Of a stretch of 64,000 nucleotides of DNA, positions 6,713 through 16,283 are shown one piece after another; positions within the stretch are counted from its first letter, which is position 1; each line of letters begins with the position of its first letter. Both the position numbers and the translations under genes were made by a program. The DNA is from an uncultured Selenomonas sp. (GTDB lineage: Bacteria; Bacillota; Negativicutes; Selenomonadales; Selenomonadaceae), in contig CAKPXP010000002.1 of the NCBI GenBank assembly GCA_934202005.1, forward strand, positions 1 to 64,000. The letters run 5' to 3'. The notes under the pieces were generated by a model. The model ran no database searches, was not told the origin of the DNA, and worked only from the letters and a program-made list of their open reading frames with translations.

Positions 6713-8647
6713 TTAGTTTTCTTTTGTCAAATCGGTATCGCTTTTCACATTCTCTCGCTGTGCCAGCTCTGCTTTTTCCTGCGCAGTGTCAGCGTCTCCG
6801 CCATCTGCCGCGAGCGGCTTGGCAGGCTTCTCCTCCCTTTTCAGGATGTCCATGAACTCCTGCCCTGTGATGGTTTCTTTCTCGTAGAGATAGGTTGCGA
6901 GCTCATCGAGTTTGTCCCGATGCTCCTCGAGGAGTTTTTTCGCGAGGTCGTGCTGGCGCTTCACGAGCTCGACGACGCGCTTGTCGATCTGCTGCTGGGT
7001 CGCCGCCGAGCAGGTGAGGCTCGTGTCGCCGCCGAGGTATTTGTTGTTGACGGTCTCCATCGCGACCATGTCGAATTCCTCGCTCATGCCGTAGCGCGTG
7101 ATCATCGCGCGCGCGAGCTTCGTCGCCTGTTCGATGTCGTTCGCCGCGCCCGTGCTGACCTGGCCGAACTTGACCTCCTCGGCCGCGCGGCCGCCCGTGA
7201 ACGTTGCAATCTTATTCTCGAGCTCCTCGCGCGTGAGGATGTATTTATCCTTCTGCTCGACCTGCATCGTATAGCCGAGCGCGCCCGACGTGCGCGGGAT
7301 GATGGTGATTTTCTGCACGGGGGCGCTGTCCGTCTGAAGCGCCGCGACAAGCGCGTGTCCGATTTCGTGATAGGCGACCGTGCGCTTCTCCTTGTCGGAG
7401 AGGATGGCGTTCTTCTTCTGATAGCCAGCGATGACGACCTCGACGCTCTCCTCGAGATCCGACTGGCGCACGGTGCTCCTGCCGTCGCGCACGGCGCGCA
7501 GCGCGCCCTCATTGACGATGTTCGCAAGCTCCGCGCCCGAGGCGCCGGCCGCCATGCGGGCGATCGTATGGAGGTCGACCCCCGGCTCGAGCTGGATTTT
7601 CCGCGCGTGTACGGCGAGGATGGCCTCGCGCCCCGCGAGATCAGGGAGCTCGACCGGTACGCGCCGGTCGAAGCGGCCGGGGCGCAGGAGCGCGGGATCG
7701 AGGGACTCAGGACGGTTCGTCGCGGCGAGGATGATGACGCCGTTGTTGCCCTCGAAACCGTCCATCTCCGTGAGAAGCTGGTTGAGCGTCTGCTCGCGCT
7801 CGTCGTTGCCCATGAGGTTGCCGCTGCGCTTCTGGCCGATGGCATCGATCTCATCGATGAAGACGATGCACGGCGCTTTTTCCTTCGCCTGCTTGAAGAG
7901 CTCGCGAACCTTCGAAGCGCCCATGCCGACGAACATCTCGACGAACTCCGAGCCCGCGATGGAGAAGAACGGCACATCCGCCTCGCCCGCGACAGCCTTG
8001 GCGAGCATCGTCTTGCCTGTGCCCGGCGGGCCGACGAGCAGCACGCCCTTCGGCATCTGCGCACCGATGGCGGAGTATTTCTGAGGATTGTGCAGGTAGT
8101 CGACGATCTCGGAAAGGTTTTCCTTCGCCTCGTCCTCTCCCGCGACATCCTTGAAATGGATGCCCGCCGACGACGGCACGTAGATCTTCGCCTGCTTGCC
8201 GCCCATGCCGAACATCAGCGAACTGCCGCCGCCGCCCGCCTTCTCCATGAGCTTGCGGCTGAAATACTGACCGATAGCAAAGAAGATGAGGATGGGCAGC
8301 ACCCACGTCATGAAGAAATCGACGAGCGGCGAGGTCTGTTCCTTGATGTCCTGCGTGAATTTCGCGCCGGAATCATGCAGCCGGTCCGCGAGCGTCGGGT
8401 CGTTCATGATGCCCGTGCGGTACTTCTTCGTATCGTTCGCGTCGGTGAAGAGGATCTGGTTCTCCTGGATCTCGACGCGGCTGATGTCCTTGTCCTCGAT
8501 CATGTCCATGAACGTGCTGTAATCCACCTTCTCGAACTGCGCCTGTTCGAGATAGGGCCGTGCCATCTCATTGAAGAGCAGCACGAGGAACAGCATCATG
8601 ACATAGAAGAGGAGCAGCGGTTTCTTCGGTTCCTTGACTTCTTTCAT
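6713..8647 (-). CDS. ftsH: ATP-dependent zinc metalloprotease FtsH
   Basis: A 644-residue membrane AAA protease that degrades misassembled membrane and short-lived cytosolic proteins. Two N-terminal helices flank a periplasmic domain (about residues 15-130). The AAA module follows: Walker A GPPGTGKT, Walker [12 protein letters not shown], and the second region of homology ending in RPGRFDRR. The zinc motif is HEIGH, Ile replacing the more usual Ala, with a downstream acidic ligand region. ATG 8647 is preferred over 8671 because GAAGGA lies 8 bases upstream and the longer start overlaps the preceding gene. It follows the P-loop/Asp23-like gene by 16 bases. The acidic C-terminal tail is low complexity. 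Confidence 0.95.
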   Translation of the reverse strand: MKEVKEPKKPLLLFYVMMLFLVLLFNEMARPYLEQAQFEKVDYSTFMDMIEDKDISRVEIQENQILFTDANDTKKYRTGIMNDPTLADRLHDSGAKFTQDIKEQTSPLVDFFMTWVLPILIFFAIGQYFSRKLMEKAGGGGSSLMFGMGGKQAKIYVPSSAGIHFKDVAGEDEAKENLSEIVDYLHNPQKYSAIGAQMPKGVLLVGPPGTGKTMLAKAVAGEADVPFFSIAGSEFVEMFVGMGASKVRELFKQAKEKAPCIVFIDEIDAIGQKRSGNLMGNDEREQTLNQLLTEMDGFEGNNGVIILAATNRPESLDPALLRPGRFDRRVPVELPDLAGREAILAVHARKIQLEPGVDLHTIARMAAGASGAELANIVNEGALRAVRDGRSTVRQSDLEESVEVVIAGYQKKNAILSDKEKRTVAYHEIGHALVAALQTDSAPVQKITIIPRTSGALGYTMQVEQKDKYILTREELENKIATFTGGRAAEEVKFGQVSTGAANDIEQATKLARAMITRYGMSEEFDMVAMETVNNKYLGGDTSLTCSAATQQQIDKRVVELVKRQHDLAKKLLEEHRDKLDELATYLYEKETITGQEFMDILKREEKPAKPLAADGGDADTAQEKAELAQRENVKSDTDLTKEN

Positions 8648-8663
8648 AGAGGTTCCTTCTTTT

Positions 8664-9497
8664 TTATCCATTCACATAGAGTGCCTTGACAACAATATTG
8701 ATCTCATGGACGACCATGCCTGTCATGAACTCGACGGCACGCCTCGCCTTTTCGCGCGCGCCCTCGATGAGGCTTGGGATATGCCCGCCATAGGAGAGCG
8801 TGACCTCGCAGGCGATGTCGAGGCCCTGATCTTCCTCCCCCGCGTAGCGGTGACGCACGCGGATATGGCCGACCTTGCTCACCGATTCCTCACGGCTGAC
8901 CACAGCGCGCACGATGTTCTTGATGACAGAGTCATCGATGCTGAGCTTGCCGTAGTAGCTGAACACCGGCCGCACGATGGACTTCTCGCCCAAGCGGCGC
9001 CGCTTCGTACGGGAACGCTTGAAAAAGGTCTGGAGAGGATCGACGAGATAGCCGGAAAAATGCGGCTTGAGCTCGATGGTCGGCACGGGAATGATATGCT
9101 TGCCCTGCTTGAGGCGGTAGAAGCGCGCCTTTTCCATCTCAGCCTTTGTCGCGATGTCCTCGATGTGGATGATCTGCGCGATGGCAGGCAGGTGCAGCGC
9201 CTTGGTGATCTTGTGCACCATATTCTCCGATGTACCGAGCACGAGGATGCGGTGCGGCTTCACGCGGTCGATGGCTGCGCGCACCTCCTCCGCGTGGCCC
9301 GGCAGCACGAAGATGGCGCGCCGCACCGCCATGATGCGGCTCTTTTCTTTTTTCGCCGAATGACCGCCGACGATCTTGCCATCCTTGATGAGGATGCCGT
9401 CGTCGATGATAGCGTCCGCCTGGTGCTTGTGAGCGACGAGCAGCGCGCGGTGGCTCTTGCCCGTACCGCTCGGCCCGACGAGTGCGATGACGTCCAT
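8664..9497 (-). CDS. P-loop ATPase/Asp23-like two-domain protein
   Basis: A 277-residue protein I cannot name. The N-terminal half begins MDVIALVGPSGTGKSHRA, a clear Walker A, and contains the acidic pair AIIDDGILIKDGKIVGG. The C-terminal half (after about residue 165) is rich in VxVxHRYAGE...DIACEVTLSYGGHIPSL and ends VHEINIVVKALYV, the pattern of Asp23/Gls24-type envelope-stress domains. It lies directly upstream of ftsH in one transcription unit, suggesting a link to envelope or protein quality control. Fusion of an ATPase with an Asp23-like domain is not a textbook arrangement. The Asp23 assignment is by eye and moderate. Confidence 0.6.
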   Translation of the reverse strand: MDVIALVGPSGTGKSHRALLVAHKHQADAIIDDGILIKDGKIVGGHSAKKEKSRIMAVRRAIFVLPGHAEEVRAAIDRVKPHRILVLGTSENMVHKITKALHLPAIAQIIHIEDIATKAEMEKARFYRLKQGKHIIPVPTIELKPHFSGYLVDPLQTFFKRSRTKRRRLGEKSIVRPVFSYYGKLSIDDSVIKNIVRAVVSREESVSKVGHIRVRHRYAGEEDQGLDIACEVTLSYGGHIPSLIEGAREKARRAVEFMTGMVVHEINIVVKALYVNG

Positions 9498-9546
9498 AGG
9501 GATTTCTCTCCTTACTCACTGCGTCTGACGAGGGGGATATCTCTCC

Positions 9547-10371
9547 TCACGTCTCCGGTTGGTAAAACGGCTCGGCATAGCGATCCTCGATGGTGAAAAT
9601 GCCAAGCTCCGTCGGATAGCGCGTAGGGAAACCGTGGAAATCAGAGCCGCCCGACGGCAGCAGCTGGTATTTCTCCGCGAGTGCAAGATAATGCGCCGTG
9701 TCCTCTGGATTGTGCTGCGGGTAGAACGCCTCGATCCCGTCAATGCCACTACGGCAGATGTCCTCAACGATTTCATCATTCCAGATGAGCTTGGGGTGCG
9801 CGAGCACTGCCATGCCGCCCGCCTGGTGGATGAGGCTGATGATCTCCGCTACCTCCAAACGATAGTGCGGCACATAGGCGGGCCGTCCCTTCTGCAGGAG
9901 TTCGGAAAACGCGTCGCGCACCGTCTTGAAATATCCCTTGCTGACGAGCACGCGTCCAATATGCGAGCGGCTGATGGACTTGCTTGCACCGGCCACGGCA
10001 AGCACATCTTTCTCGCGGATGTCGTAGCCGAGCTGCTGCAGCTTCGCGACCATCTCGCTGAAGCGCGTCCAGCGCGCCTCCGTCACATCGTTGAGCTTGT
10101 CTGTGAGCTCGCTGTTATAGATATCTACATTGTAGCCGAGGATATGGATCTCCTGCGTCGGGTGATGCGCCGAGAACTCAATACCGGGAATGATGCGAAC
10201 CCCCTTCGCCGGATAGAAACCATTCTCATAGAGATGTGCCACGCCGTCGACCGTATCATGATCCGTGATGGCGAGATAGCTGAGCCCTGCCTGCCGGGCA
10301 GCGCTGATGAGTTCCTCCGGCGTGAGCTTGCCATCGGAAAATGTTGTATGGGTATGCAAATCGCTTGGCAT
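9547..10371 (-). CDS. PHP-domain phosphoesterase (TrpH/RNase AM-like)
   Basis: A 274-residue protein with the PHP metal-binding signature: DLHTHTTFSDG at the N terminus, AITDHDTVDG near residue 35, PGIEFSA near 65, VLAHP near 190 and GSDFHG near 245. Family members cleave nucleotide 3',5'-bisphosphates or 5' RNA ends with a trinuclear metal centre. GGAGGAG precedes the ATG. It lies 49 bases upstream of the P-loop/Asp23 gene and 24 bases after spoVS on the same strand, so it is probably co-transcribed. A cytosolic role in RNA or nucleotide turnover fits the neighbouring rny and ymdB. Confidence 0.85.
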   Translation of the reverse strand: MPSDLHTHTTFSDGKLTPEELISAARQAGLSYLAITDHDTVDGVAHLYENGFYPAKGVRIIPGIEFSAHHPTQEIHILGYNVDIYNSELTDKLNDVTEARWTRFSEMVAKLQQLGYDIREKDVLAVAGASKSISRSHIGRVLVSKGYFKTVRDAFSELLQKGRPAYVPHYRLEVAEIISLIHQAGGMAVLAHPKLIWNDEIVEDICRSGIDGIEAFYPQHNPEDTAHYLALAEKYQLLPSGGSDFHGFPTRYPTELGIFTIEDRYAEPFYQPET

Positions 10372-10395
10372 TCCAGTTTCTCCTCCTCACGTCCA

Positions 10396-10656
10396 TTAGC
10401 GCGGCTCGACGATGAGCTTCATCGCTGTGCGCTGCACACCGTCGATCTCGATATCTGTAAAGGCAGGAATGCAGATCAGATCGATGCCATGCGGCGCGAC
10501 GAAGCCGCGCGCAATTGCGACGGCCTTGACCGCCTGGTTGAGCGCACCGGCGCCCACGGCCTGCATCTCGGCACTGCCGGACGCCCGCAAGACGCCTGCT
10601 AAGGCACCTGCAACGGAGTTGGGATTGGATTTTGATGACACCTTCAAGATATCCAT
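10396..10656 (-). CDS. spoVS: Stage V sporulation protein S homologue
   Basis: An 86-residue SpoVS, an Alba-like small nucleic-acid-binding protein. The sequence (KVSSKSNPNSVAGALAGVLR, GAGALNQAVKAVAIARGFV, DLICIPAFTDIEIDG) is almost invariant across the family and of the standard length, which fixes the ATG at 10656. A weaker GAGAGG site lies 11 bases upstream. In-frame codons up to 10716 are not expected to be coding. SpoVS is found in many non-sporulating bacteria including Negativicutes, so it does not show sporulation here. Its position near rny and ymdB suggests a conserved RNA or cell-development neighbourhood. Confidence 0.93.
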   Translation of the reverse strand: MDILKVSSKSNPNSVAGALAGVLRASGSAEMQAVGAGALNQAVKAVAIARGFVAPHGIDLICIPAFTDIEIDGVQRTAMKLIVEPR

Positions 10657-10849
10657 GAACGGCACATCCTCTCTTTCCATAGCTTCTCTGTGTTCGTAAC
10701 AGCTACGCGCTGACACCGGTCACAGGTGCCTGCGCGTCGTCGTGTAAAAGCGGCGCTCTGCCAATTCTACATAACATTTTACATGCCATTATGCTATATT
10801 TTCTACAGAAAACCGAAAAATCCTGCCATACCGGAAATTTACTGCCTGC

Positions 10850-11638
10850 TCAGGCGTTCCAATCCTCAAGGATCTGAACGCGCTCAATACCGACCGTCCG
10901 GTTCGCCGCATCGTCTATGGTCATGATAACCGCCTCGTAAGCGGACGGCCCGTCCGCGACCTCGAAGCGCACCGGACGACATGTCTGGAATCGGTAAAGG
11001 ATTTTTTCCGTCTCCACGCCGAGGACTGAGCAGCGCGGCCCCGTCATGCCGAGATCCGTGATATACCCCGTTCCCTGCGGCAACAGGCAGGCATCCGCCG
11101 TCTGTACATGCGTATGCGTCCCCACGACGCCGTTGACGCGCCCATCGAGGTACCAGCCCATGGCAATCTTCTCCGACGTCGTCTCCGCGTGAAAATCGAG
11201 GAAGATGAGATCGCATTCCCGCGCCATCTCGCGCAGGAGTTCCTCAACCTTCTGGAACGGATCATCGAGCGGCGGCATGAAGGCACGCCCCGAGAGATTC
11301 ATCACGCCGATGTTCTTCGCCTTGAACGGATAGCAGCACCACCCCTTGCCCGGCGCATCGCCGGGATAATTCGCGGGGCGGATGAGGAACGGCTCCTGAT
11401 CGATGAACTCCAGCACATCCTTCTTGTCCCAGACGTGATTGCCAGAGGTCACGATGTCCGCGCCTCCTTGATAGAGCTCATCGAGCGACTTGCGCGTAAA
11501 GCCCTTGCCCGCGGCGGAATTCTCGCCGTTCACGACGACGACATTGATGCCCTTCTCCTCGCGCAGCTGCGGTGTGTATTTACGGAACGCCTTGCGGCCG
11601 TTGCGGCCGACGACGTCACCGACGAACATGATTTTCAT
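10850..11638 (-). CDS. ymdB: YmdB-type metallophosphoesterase (TIGR00282 family)
   Basis: A 262-residue calcineurin-like phosphodiesterase. The motifs are GDVVGRNGR at the N terminus, VVNGENSA near 38, TSGNHVWD near 65, DFHAETTSEK near 148 and VVGTHTHVQTAD near 172. YmdB of Bacillus hydrolyses 2',3'-cyclic nucleotides and affects RNA turnover and biofilm decisions. It is commonly located next to rny, as here with one gene between. About 190 bases separate it from spoVS, so spoVS may have its own promoter. Cytosolic. Confidence 0.92.
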   Translation of the reverse strand: MKIMFVGDVVGRNGRKAFRKYTPQLREEKGINVVVVNGENSAAGKGFTRKSLDELYQGGADIVTSGNHVWDKKDVLEFIDQEPFLIRPANYPGDAPGKGWCCYPFKAKNIGVMNLSGRAFMPPLDDPFQKVEELLREMARECDLIFLDFHAETTSEKIAMGWYLDGRVNGVVGTHTHVQTADACLLPQGTGYITDLGMTGPRCSVLGVETEKILYRFQTCRPVRFEVADGPSAYEAVIMTIDDAANRTVGIERVQILEDWNA

Positions 11639-11655
11639 GAAAAAGTCCCCTAGAA

Positions 11656-12186
11656 TTATTGATTGTAGACGACGACGCGGTCGCCCTCGCGGATGCCGAG
11701 CAGTTTCTCGTGCAGTCTCTGCTGCCGCATCGTACCGAGCATGTGGTCGAGCAGGTTCTCCTGCTCGACCTCGAAATTCGGATCGAGCGGATCGCGCTCG
11801 TCGAGCAGCAACGTCTGCGGAAACGCGTCGTAAAGGATATCCGCTACGAGGGAGAGCTCGTCGCGTGTGAGTGTCGCCACATCGCGCACCAGATGCAGGA
11901 AGGAAACCTTCGGCGTGGACTCCATCTCCAGGTTCACGACGCGCGCGCGCAGGCCATTGAGTCCCAGGTAGGCAGCGATGCTCTCCGCGAGCAGTTTGCC
12001 GATTTCCTGGAAACGCTCCTTCGTGAGCGGCTCCTCAATGGAGAATGTCAGGCGGATTGTCGCATCCTCCGGCTCATAGCTCACCTTGGTGATTTCCTCA
12101 TAACAGACGAGGATGGACGCGAGAAGGCTCACGCCTTCTTTGCTTGGTTTCTGCCGCTTCTTCCTGCGGAATGGAAAGGGAAACAT
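11656..12186 (-). CDS. Conserved hypothetical protein between rny and ymdB
   Basis: A 176-residue protein of no family I recognise. It begins with a very basic stretch (FPFPFRRKKRQK), followed by a mixed alpha/beta segment. It then has a long acidic, Leu-rich C-terminal half with DERDPLDPNFEVEQE and a final EGDRVVVYNQ. The start at 12186 is set by AAGGAGG 8 bases upstream; 13 further in-frame codons precede it without a site. It lies 17 bases from ymdB and 62 from rny, so it is almost certainly co-transcribed and may act in the same RNA-related process. Confidence 0.65.
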   Translation of the reverse strand: MFPFPFRRKKRQKPSKEGVSLLASILVCYEEITKVSYEPEDATIRLTFSIEEPLTKERFQEIGKLLAESIAAYLGLNGLRARVVNLEMESTPKVSFLHLVRDVATLTRDELSLVADILYDAFPQTLLLDERDPLDPNFEVEQENLLDHMLGTMRQQRLHEKLLGIREGDRVVVYNQ

Positions 12187-12248
12187 ACCTCCCGCCTCCT
12201 TTCGATAGCGAAGGGGACGCCACATATCGCAGCATCCCCTGGACTTCT

Positions 12249-13793
12249 TTATTTTGCGTAGTCAACCACGCGCGTCTCGCGAATGATCGTCGCCTTGATC
12301 TGGCCCGGATATTCGAGCTCTTCTTCGATTTTCTTGACAATGTCATGCGCCAGTGCTGCTGCGCCTGCGTCATCGACCTTGTCCGGCTTGACCATCACGC
12401 GGATCTCGCGGCCCGCCTGGATGGCGAAGCAGCGCTCGACACCGTCGAACGACTCGGCGATCTCCTCGAGGCGCTTGAGGCGCTTGAGGTATGACTCAAG
12501 GCTCTCACGGCGCGCCCCGGGGCGCGCTGCCGACACCGCGTCGGCAGCGGCGACAAGCACCGCCTCAACACTGGTCGCCTCGCAGTCTCCATGATGAGAC
12601 GCGATGCAGTTGATGACATCTTTCGACTCGCGGAACTTGCGCGCGAGATCCGCGCCGATGCTCGTATGGGAGCCCTCGACCTCATGGTCGATGGCCTTGC
12701 CGATATCGTGCAGCAGACCGCCGCGCTTCGCGAGCATCACGTCGCAGGCGAGCTCCGCCGCCATCGTGCCCGCGAGATGCGAGACCTCGATGGAGTGGTC
12801 GAGCACATTCTGCCCATAGCTCGTGCGATAGCGCAGGCGCCCGAGGAGCTTCACGAGCTCCGGATGCAAGCCATGGACGCCCGTATCGAACGTCGCCTGC
12901 TCGCCCGCCTCCTTGATGCGCATATCGACTTCGCGCTTTGCCTTCTCCACCATTTCCTCGATGCGGGCCGGGTGGATGCGCCCATCCTGGATGAGCTTCT
13001 CAAGTGCGATGCGAGCCACTTCGCGGCGCACAGGATCGAAGCCTGAGAGGATGACCGCCTCCGGCGTATCATCGATGATGAGGTCGATGCCCGTCAGCGT
13101 CTCGAGCGTGCGGATGTTGCGTCCCTCGCGCCCGATGATGCGTCCCTTCATCTCATCGTTCGGCAGCGCGACGACAGAGACCGTCGTCTCCGCCACATGG
13201 TCGGCGGCGCAGCGCTGGATGGCGATGGAGAGGATGTCGCGGGCCTTCTTGTCCGCCTCATCTTTCGTCTGCTGCTCGTACTCCTTGATTTTCACAGCCT
13301 TCTCATGCTTGAGCTCTTCTTCTGTCTCAGCCATGAGAATCGTCTTTGCCTCATCGGATGTGAGGCCGGAGATGCGCTCGAGCTCTGTCTTCTGCTTCGC
13401 GTGCATCTCATCGACGGCCTGCTGCGTCTTATCGATGCGGGATTCCTTGCGCGCGAGCTGCTCCTCTTTCTTTTCGACGGAGTCGAGCTTGCGGTCTAGG
13501 TTCTCCTCCTTCTGCACGACGCGGCGCTCCTGGCGTGAGATCTCACTCCGGCGCTCTTTCGTATCGCGGTCGAGCTCCTGGCGCAGACGATGGATATCCT
13601 CTTTCGCCTCGAGCATGAGCTCTTTCTTGCGAGCCTCGCCCTTCGCCTCGGCATCCGAGACGATTTTGAGGGCCTCCTGCTCCGCCGAGCCGATCTGCGC
13701 CTCCGCGGAACGCTTTCTCGCCATATAGCCGGCGGCACCGCCGACAATCACTGCAATGATTACCGCTAAGATTGTTACGATAATAGTGTTCAC
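12249..13793 (-). CDS. rny: Ribonuclease Y
   Basis: A 514-residue membrane-anchored endoribonuclease that initiates mRNA decay. It has an N-terminal membrane helix ([20 protein letters not shown]), a long charged coiled coil (about 25-200), a KH domain with [15 protein letters not shown], and an HD domain with [12 protein letters not shown] near 345 and SHHGD near 395. Length and order match the family. The only standard start is GTG 13793, but the AGGGGGTGA Shine-Dalgarno element overlaps that codon, so the true initiation codon is uncertain (see findings). Transcription comes from the promoter at 13865-13893. Confidence 0.95.
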   Translation of the reverse strand: MNTIIVTILAVIIAVIVGGAAGYMARKRSAEAQIGSAEQEALKIVSDAEAKGEARKKELMLEAKEDIHRLRQELDRDTKERRSEISRQERRVVQKEENLDRKLDSVEKKEEQLARKESRIDKTQQAVDEMHAKQKTELERISGLTSDEAKTILMAETEEELKHEKAVKIKEYEQQTKDEADKKARDILSIAIQRCAADHVAETTVSVVALPNDEMKGRIIGREGRNIRTLETLTGIDLIIDDTPEAVILSGFDPVRREVARIALEKLIQDGRIHPARIEEMVEKAKREVDMRIKEAGEQATFDTGVHGLHPELVKLLGRLRYRTSYGQNVLDHSIEVSHLAGTMAAELACDVMLAKRGGLLHDIGKAIDHEVEGSHTSIGADLARKFRESKDVINCIASHHGDCEATSVEAVLVAAADAVSAARPGARRESLESYLKRLKRLEEIAESFDGVERCFAIQAGREIRVMVKPDKVDDAGAAALAHDIVKKIEEELEYPGQIKATIIRETRVVDYAK

Positions 13794-13864
13794 CCCCTGG
13801 TAGGATTTTTGCTTGGATGCAATTTATTTTTGTAGTAGTTTTTGTGGCGTAACTATACCTTTCT

Positions 13865-13893
13865 ATTCTATCAGCCAATCTATCCTGCGTCAA
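13865..13893 (-). promoter_or_regulatory. Promoter of the rny operon
   Basis: On the minus strand TTGACG (13893-13888), a 17-bp spacer and TAGAAT (13870-13865). It gives a leader of roughly 65 bases before rny. Confidence 0.7.
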
Positions 13894-13900
13894 CAAAAAG

Positions 13901-14809
13901 TCAGTCCGCCAGCTCGCGCACACGCGCGGTGAAGAGATCCAGCCACTCGCCATGGAAGCCCACCTCGGAGAAAAGCTCCGCAAGCGACGCCACGCGCGGC
14001 TGCTCTAGGAACATCGAGAGGCGCTGCTTCTCGACGCGGCGCGGGAAATAGAACTCCTCGCGCGGCGCGTCCGCGGCGGCGAACGCCACCGTGTACTCAT
14101 GATACACCTTATCGGACATCGACTCCGGCGCATGCGTCGAGCGCGCGACGCTGGCCGTGAAGACCTCAGGCAGCTGGGCGAGCAGCTGCGCGCACGTCTC
14201 CTGCACATGGCGCACGACGGCGTGGTAGTCCGCGAGTGCCTGCTCCGCCCCCGCCGTATCATCGAGTATGATGGCGCAGATGAGATCGCGCGTTTTCTCG
14301 AGCGTCGAGACATCGAACTGCCGCAGCGTCTCCGCGTCCGCCGCGGCGAGCCAGCGGCGCAGCGTCTCCTCCATCGCGAGACGCGCTGCCGTGGTCACCA
14401 GTGCGTCTGCGCGGTGCAGCTGATGCGCGAGATTCACGGCGCGCTGCGCGGGATCTTCCGACGCGCCGAGACGCTCCTTCGCGCAGGCAGCGCAGTAGCC
14501 GACCGCCTCATTGACAAACGGCTCTCCCGCCGCGATGCGCCCCATCGTAGGGAAATCCAGCCCCAACTTGTCGTACGTGCGTCGCTCCGCCGCAAGCTTC
14601 CCCTTGGAAAAATACGTATCGCCGTGGTAGCGGTACGGGACGCGCGTCACCTTGCCGCACGCCGGGCAGCAATACTCCTTCGCCCGCAGATTCACGGCGA
14701 TGTCACGCGCGGGATTCGGCTTGAAGAACGCATAGGGCACCGTCTCCACAAAACAATACTCATAAACGCTGTCGAGCTGTTCCTTGATCTTCCCTGGCTC
14801 ATTCGCCAT
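13901..14809 (-). CDS. Cys-rich hypothetical protein (possible zinc ribbon)
   Basis: A 302-residue protein, unrecognised. The N-terminal third has CCPACGKVTRVPYRYHG near residue 50 and GYCAACAKERLG near 110. Two C-x-x-C pairs about 60 residues apart suggest a zinc site. The rest is alpha-helical and Ala/Leu-rich. ATG 14809 has GGAAGGGAG upstream and avoids 14 implausible residues. It is the only protein gene between the tRNA operon and rny on this strand. Its stop at 13901 lies beside the rny promoter (13865-13893), so read-through is possible. No function can be assigned. Confidence 0.6.
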   Translation of the reverse strand: MANEPGKIKEQLDSVYEYCFVETVPYAFFKPNPARDIAVNLRAKEYCCPACGKVTRVPYRYHGDTYFSKGKLAAERRTYDKLGLDFPTMGRIAAGEPFVNEAVGYCAACAKERLGASEDPAQRAVNLAHQLHRADALVTTAARLAMEETLRRWLAAADAETLRQFDVSTLEKTRDLICAIILDDTAGAEQALADYHAVVRHVQETCAQLLAQLPEVFTASVARSTHAPESMSDKVYHEYTVAFAAADAPREEFYFPRRVEKQRLSMFLEQPRVASLAELFSEVGFHGEWLDLFTARVRELAD

Positions 14810-14829
14810 ACCAGGCACTCCCTTCCAAA

Positions 14830-14867
14830 AACAACAAAAGCCCGGAAGCATTTGCTTCCGGGCGAAC
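14830..14867 (-). terminator. Terminator of the tRNA operon
   Basis: An 11-bp stem (GCCCGGAAGCA/TGCTTCCGGGC). On the minus strand it continues into TTTTGTTGTTTTT. It lies 8 bases past the last tRNA and overlaps the region before the Cys-rich protein's start. Confidence 0.85.
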
Positions 14868-14874
14868 CTTCGTT

Positions 14875-14948
<74 letters not shown>

Positions 14949-15028
14949 GGCAACCAGATGCAACGCTGCATCCCGATATGAAGAGTCCCCGCAGATGTGC
15001 CGCAGGCAGGACTTCATGACAAAAAAAA

Positions 15029-15103
15029 TGGAGCGGAAAACGAGACTCGAACTCGCGACCCCCACCTTGGCAAGGTGGTGCTCTACCACTGAGCTATTTC
15101 CGC
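15029..15103 (-). tRNA. tRNA-Gly (GCC), second copy
   Basis: 75 bases with acceptor GCGGAAA/TTTCCGC, anticodon stem CACCT/AGGTG with loop TGCCA centred on GCC, T arm GTTCGAGTC and encoded CCA. It is identical to 15187-15261. An 80-base spacer with no gene separates it from the last tRNA-Cys. Confidence 0.95.
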
Positions 15104-15106
15104 ATC

Positions 15107-15180
<74 letters not shown>

Positions 15181-15186
15181 GTAATA

Positions 15187-15261
15187 TGGAGCGGAAAACG
15201 AGACTCGAACTCGCGACCCCCACCTTGGCAAGGTGGTGCTCTACCACTGAGCTATTTCCGC
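15187..15261 (-). tRNA. tRNA-Gly (GCC), first copy
   Basis: Identical to the tRNA-Gly at 15029-15103, with encoded CCA. It lies three bases after tRNA-Asp in transcript order. Confidence 0.95.
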
Positions 15262-15264
15262 ATC

Positions 15265-15341
15265 TGGCGACCCGAATGGGACTTGAACCCATGACCTCCG
15301 CCGTGACAGGGCGGCATTCTAACCAACTAAACTACCGGGCC
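15265..15341 (-). tRNA. tRNA-Asp (GTC)
   Basis: 77 bases with acceptor GGCCCGG/TCGGGTC (wobble pairs), anticodon stem CCGCC/GGCGG with loop CTGTCAC (anticodon GTC), and encoded CCA. It is the first gene after the operon promoter. Confidence 0.95.
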
Positions 15342-15370
15342 ATCGTCGCTTTGTTTCAGCGACATGAATT

Positions 15371-15399
15371 ATTATAGCCGAGTCATCGGCGTCTGTCAA
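15371..15399 (-). promoter_or_regulatory. Consensus promoter of the tRNA operon
   Basis: On the minus strand TTGACA (15399-15394), 17 bases and TATAAT (15376-15371). Both hexamers are perfect, and the tRNA-Asp gene begins 30 bases downstream. Confidence 0.92.
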
Positions 15400-15457
15400 G
15401 AATTTTTTTCTTTCATATAATTACCTTTTCTCTCATGCAAAGTACATCTTGCGCTGT

Positions 15458-16236
15458 CTACGCCTCGCCGCGATAAGCCGCTACGTACGCTTCAAGCAAT
15501 TCGAGGTAGCGCTGGCTCATAGCGGAGAGCGGCGCGTTCTGCGGCTGGATATAGCCGATCTCCATGTATTCGTCGCTCTCGAGCGGCACCGCGACGATCT
15601 CCGTGCCGTTCAGGTCACTCGAGAGGATGCCTGAGGAAATGGTGTAGCCGTTGAGCCCGATGATGAGATTGAAGAGCGTCGCGCGATCCGATACGATGAT
15701 GCTCTTCAGCACATTCTCCATGCGATGGAGCTCCTCGGCAAAGTAGAGCGAGTTATCCGTTTCTTGCTCGTATGTGAGCCGCGGATACGGCAGGAGATCT
15801 GTGAGGCGTACGCGCTCTTTCGCCGCCAGCGGGCTGTCCCGGCGCACGAAGACGTGCGGCGACGCCCGGAAGAGCGGCACGAAGGAGAGCTCCGCCTTCG
15901 CGAGGATATGGCGCATGACCTCCTGGTTGAAGCGGCTCAAGTAGAGCACGCCGAGACCTCGAACACATAGCGTACCGGCGCGCCGCCCTTGTACGCGTGC
16001 TCGAGGAGATCCGCCTGTTCGACGACTTGCCGTGCGTAGGCGAGGAATTTCGTCCCATCCTCTGTGAGTTTCATGCCGCGGTTCGTCCGCGAGAAAATCG
16101 TGATGCCCATCTCTTTCTCGAGCTCCGCGATAGCACGCGAAAGACTCGGCTGCGAGAGGTAGAGGTGCTGCGCCGCCAGGTGGAGCGATCCATTCTCTAC
16201 GATGGCGACGAGATAGCGAAGCTGCTGCAGTGTCAT
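15458..16236 (-). pseudogene. LysR-family regulator broken by an internal deletion and frameshift
   Basis: The N-terminal 95 residues (16236 to about 15950) are an intact LysR winged-helix domain: LQQLRYLVAIVENGS, QHLYLSQPSLSRAIAELEKE and RTNRGMKLTEDG, reaching VRYVFEVSA. The reading frame then shifts, and the -1/+2 frame resumes at GVLYLSRFNQEVMR with a normal effector-domain C terminus (DRATLFNLIIGLNGYTISSG). Homologues have about 45-50 residues between these two points. They are missing here, and the junction lies at a short repeated CTCGGC-type sequence (near 15952). It sits 47 bases downstream of the DASS transporter, which it may once have regulated. It is probably non-functional unless the break is a sequencing error. 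Confidence 0.8.
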
Positions 16237-16283
16237 AATTCATCCCCTTTCCTTATAGTGGAAGAATCAGATCCGGCCCCATC

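Noticed and set aside
6671..8689. A 672-codon open frame on the plus strand across ftsH.
   Set aside because: It is the antisense of ftsH in high-GC DNA, rich in Arg/Ala/Glu/Leu, with no ribosome site and no recognisable domain. The same applies to long frames opposite the MFS gene at 4746, htpG, clpB, lacZ, galA, tgt, glmM and oadB.
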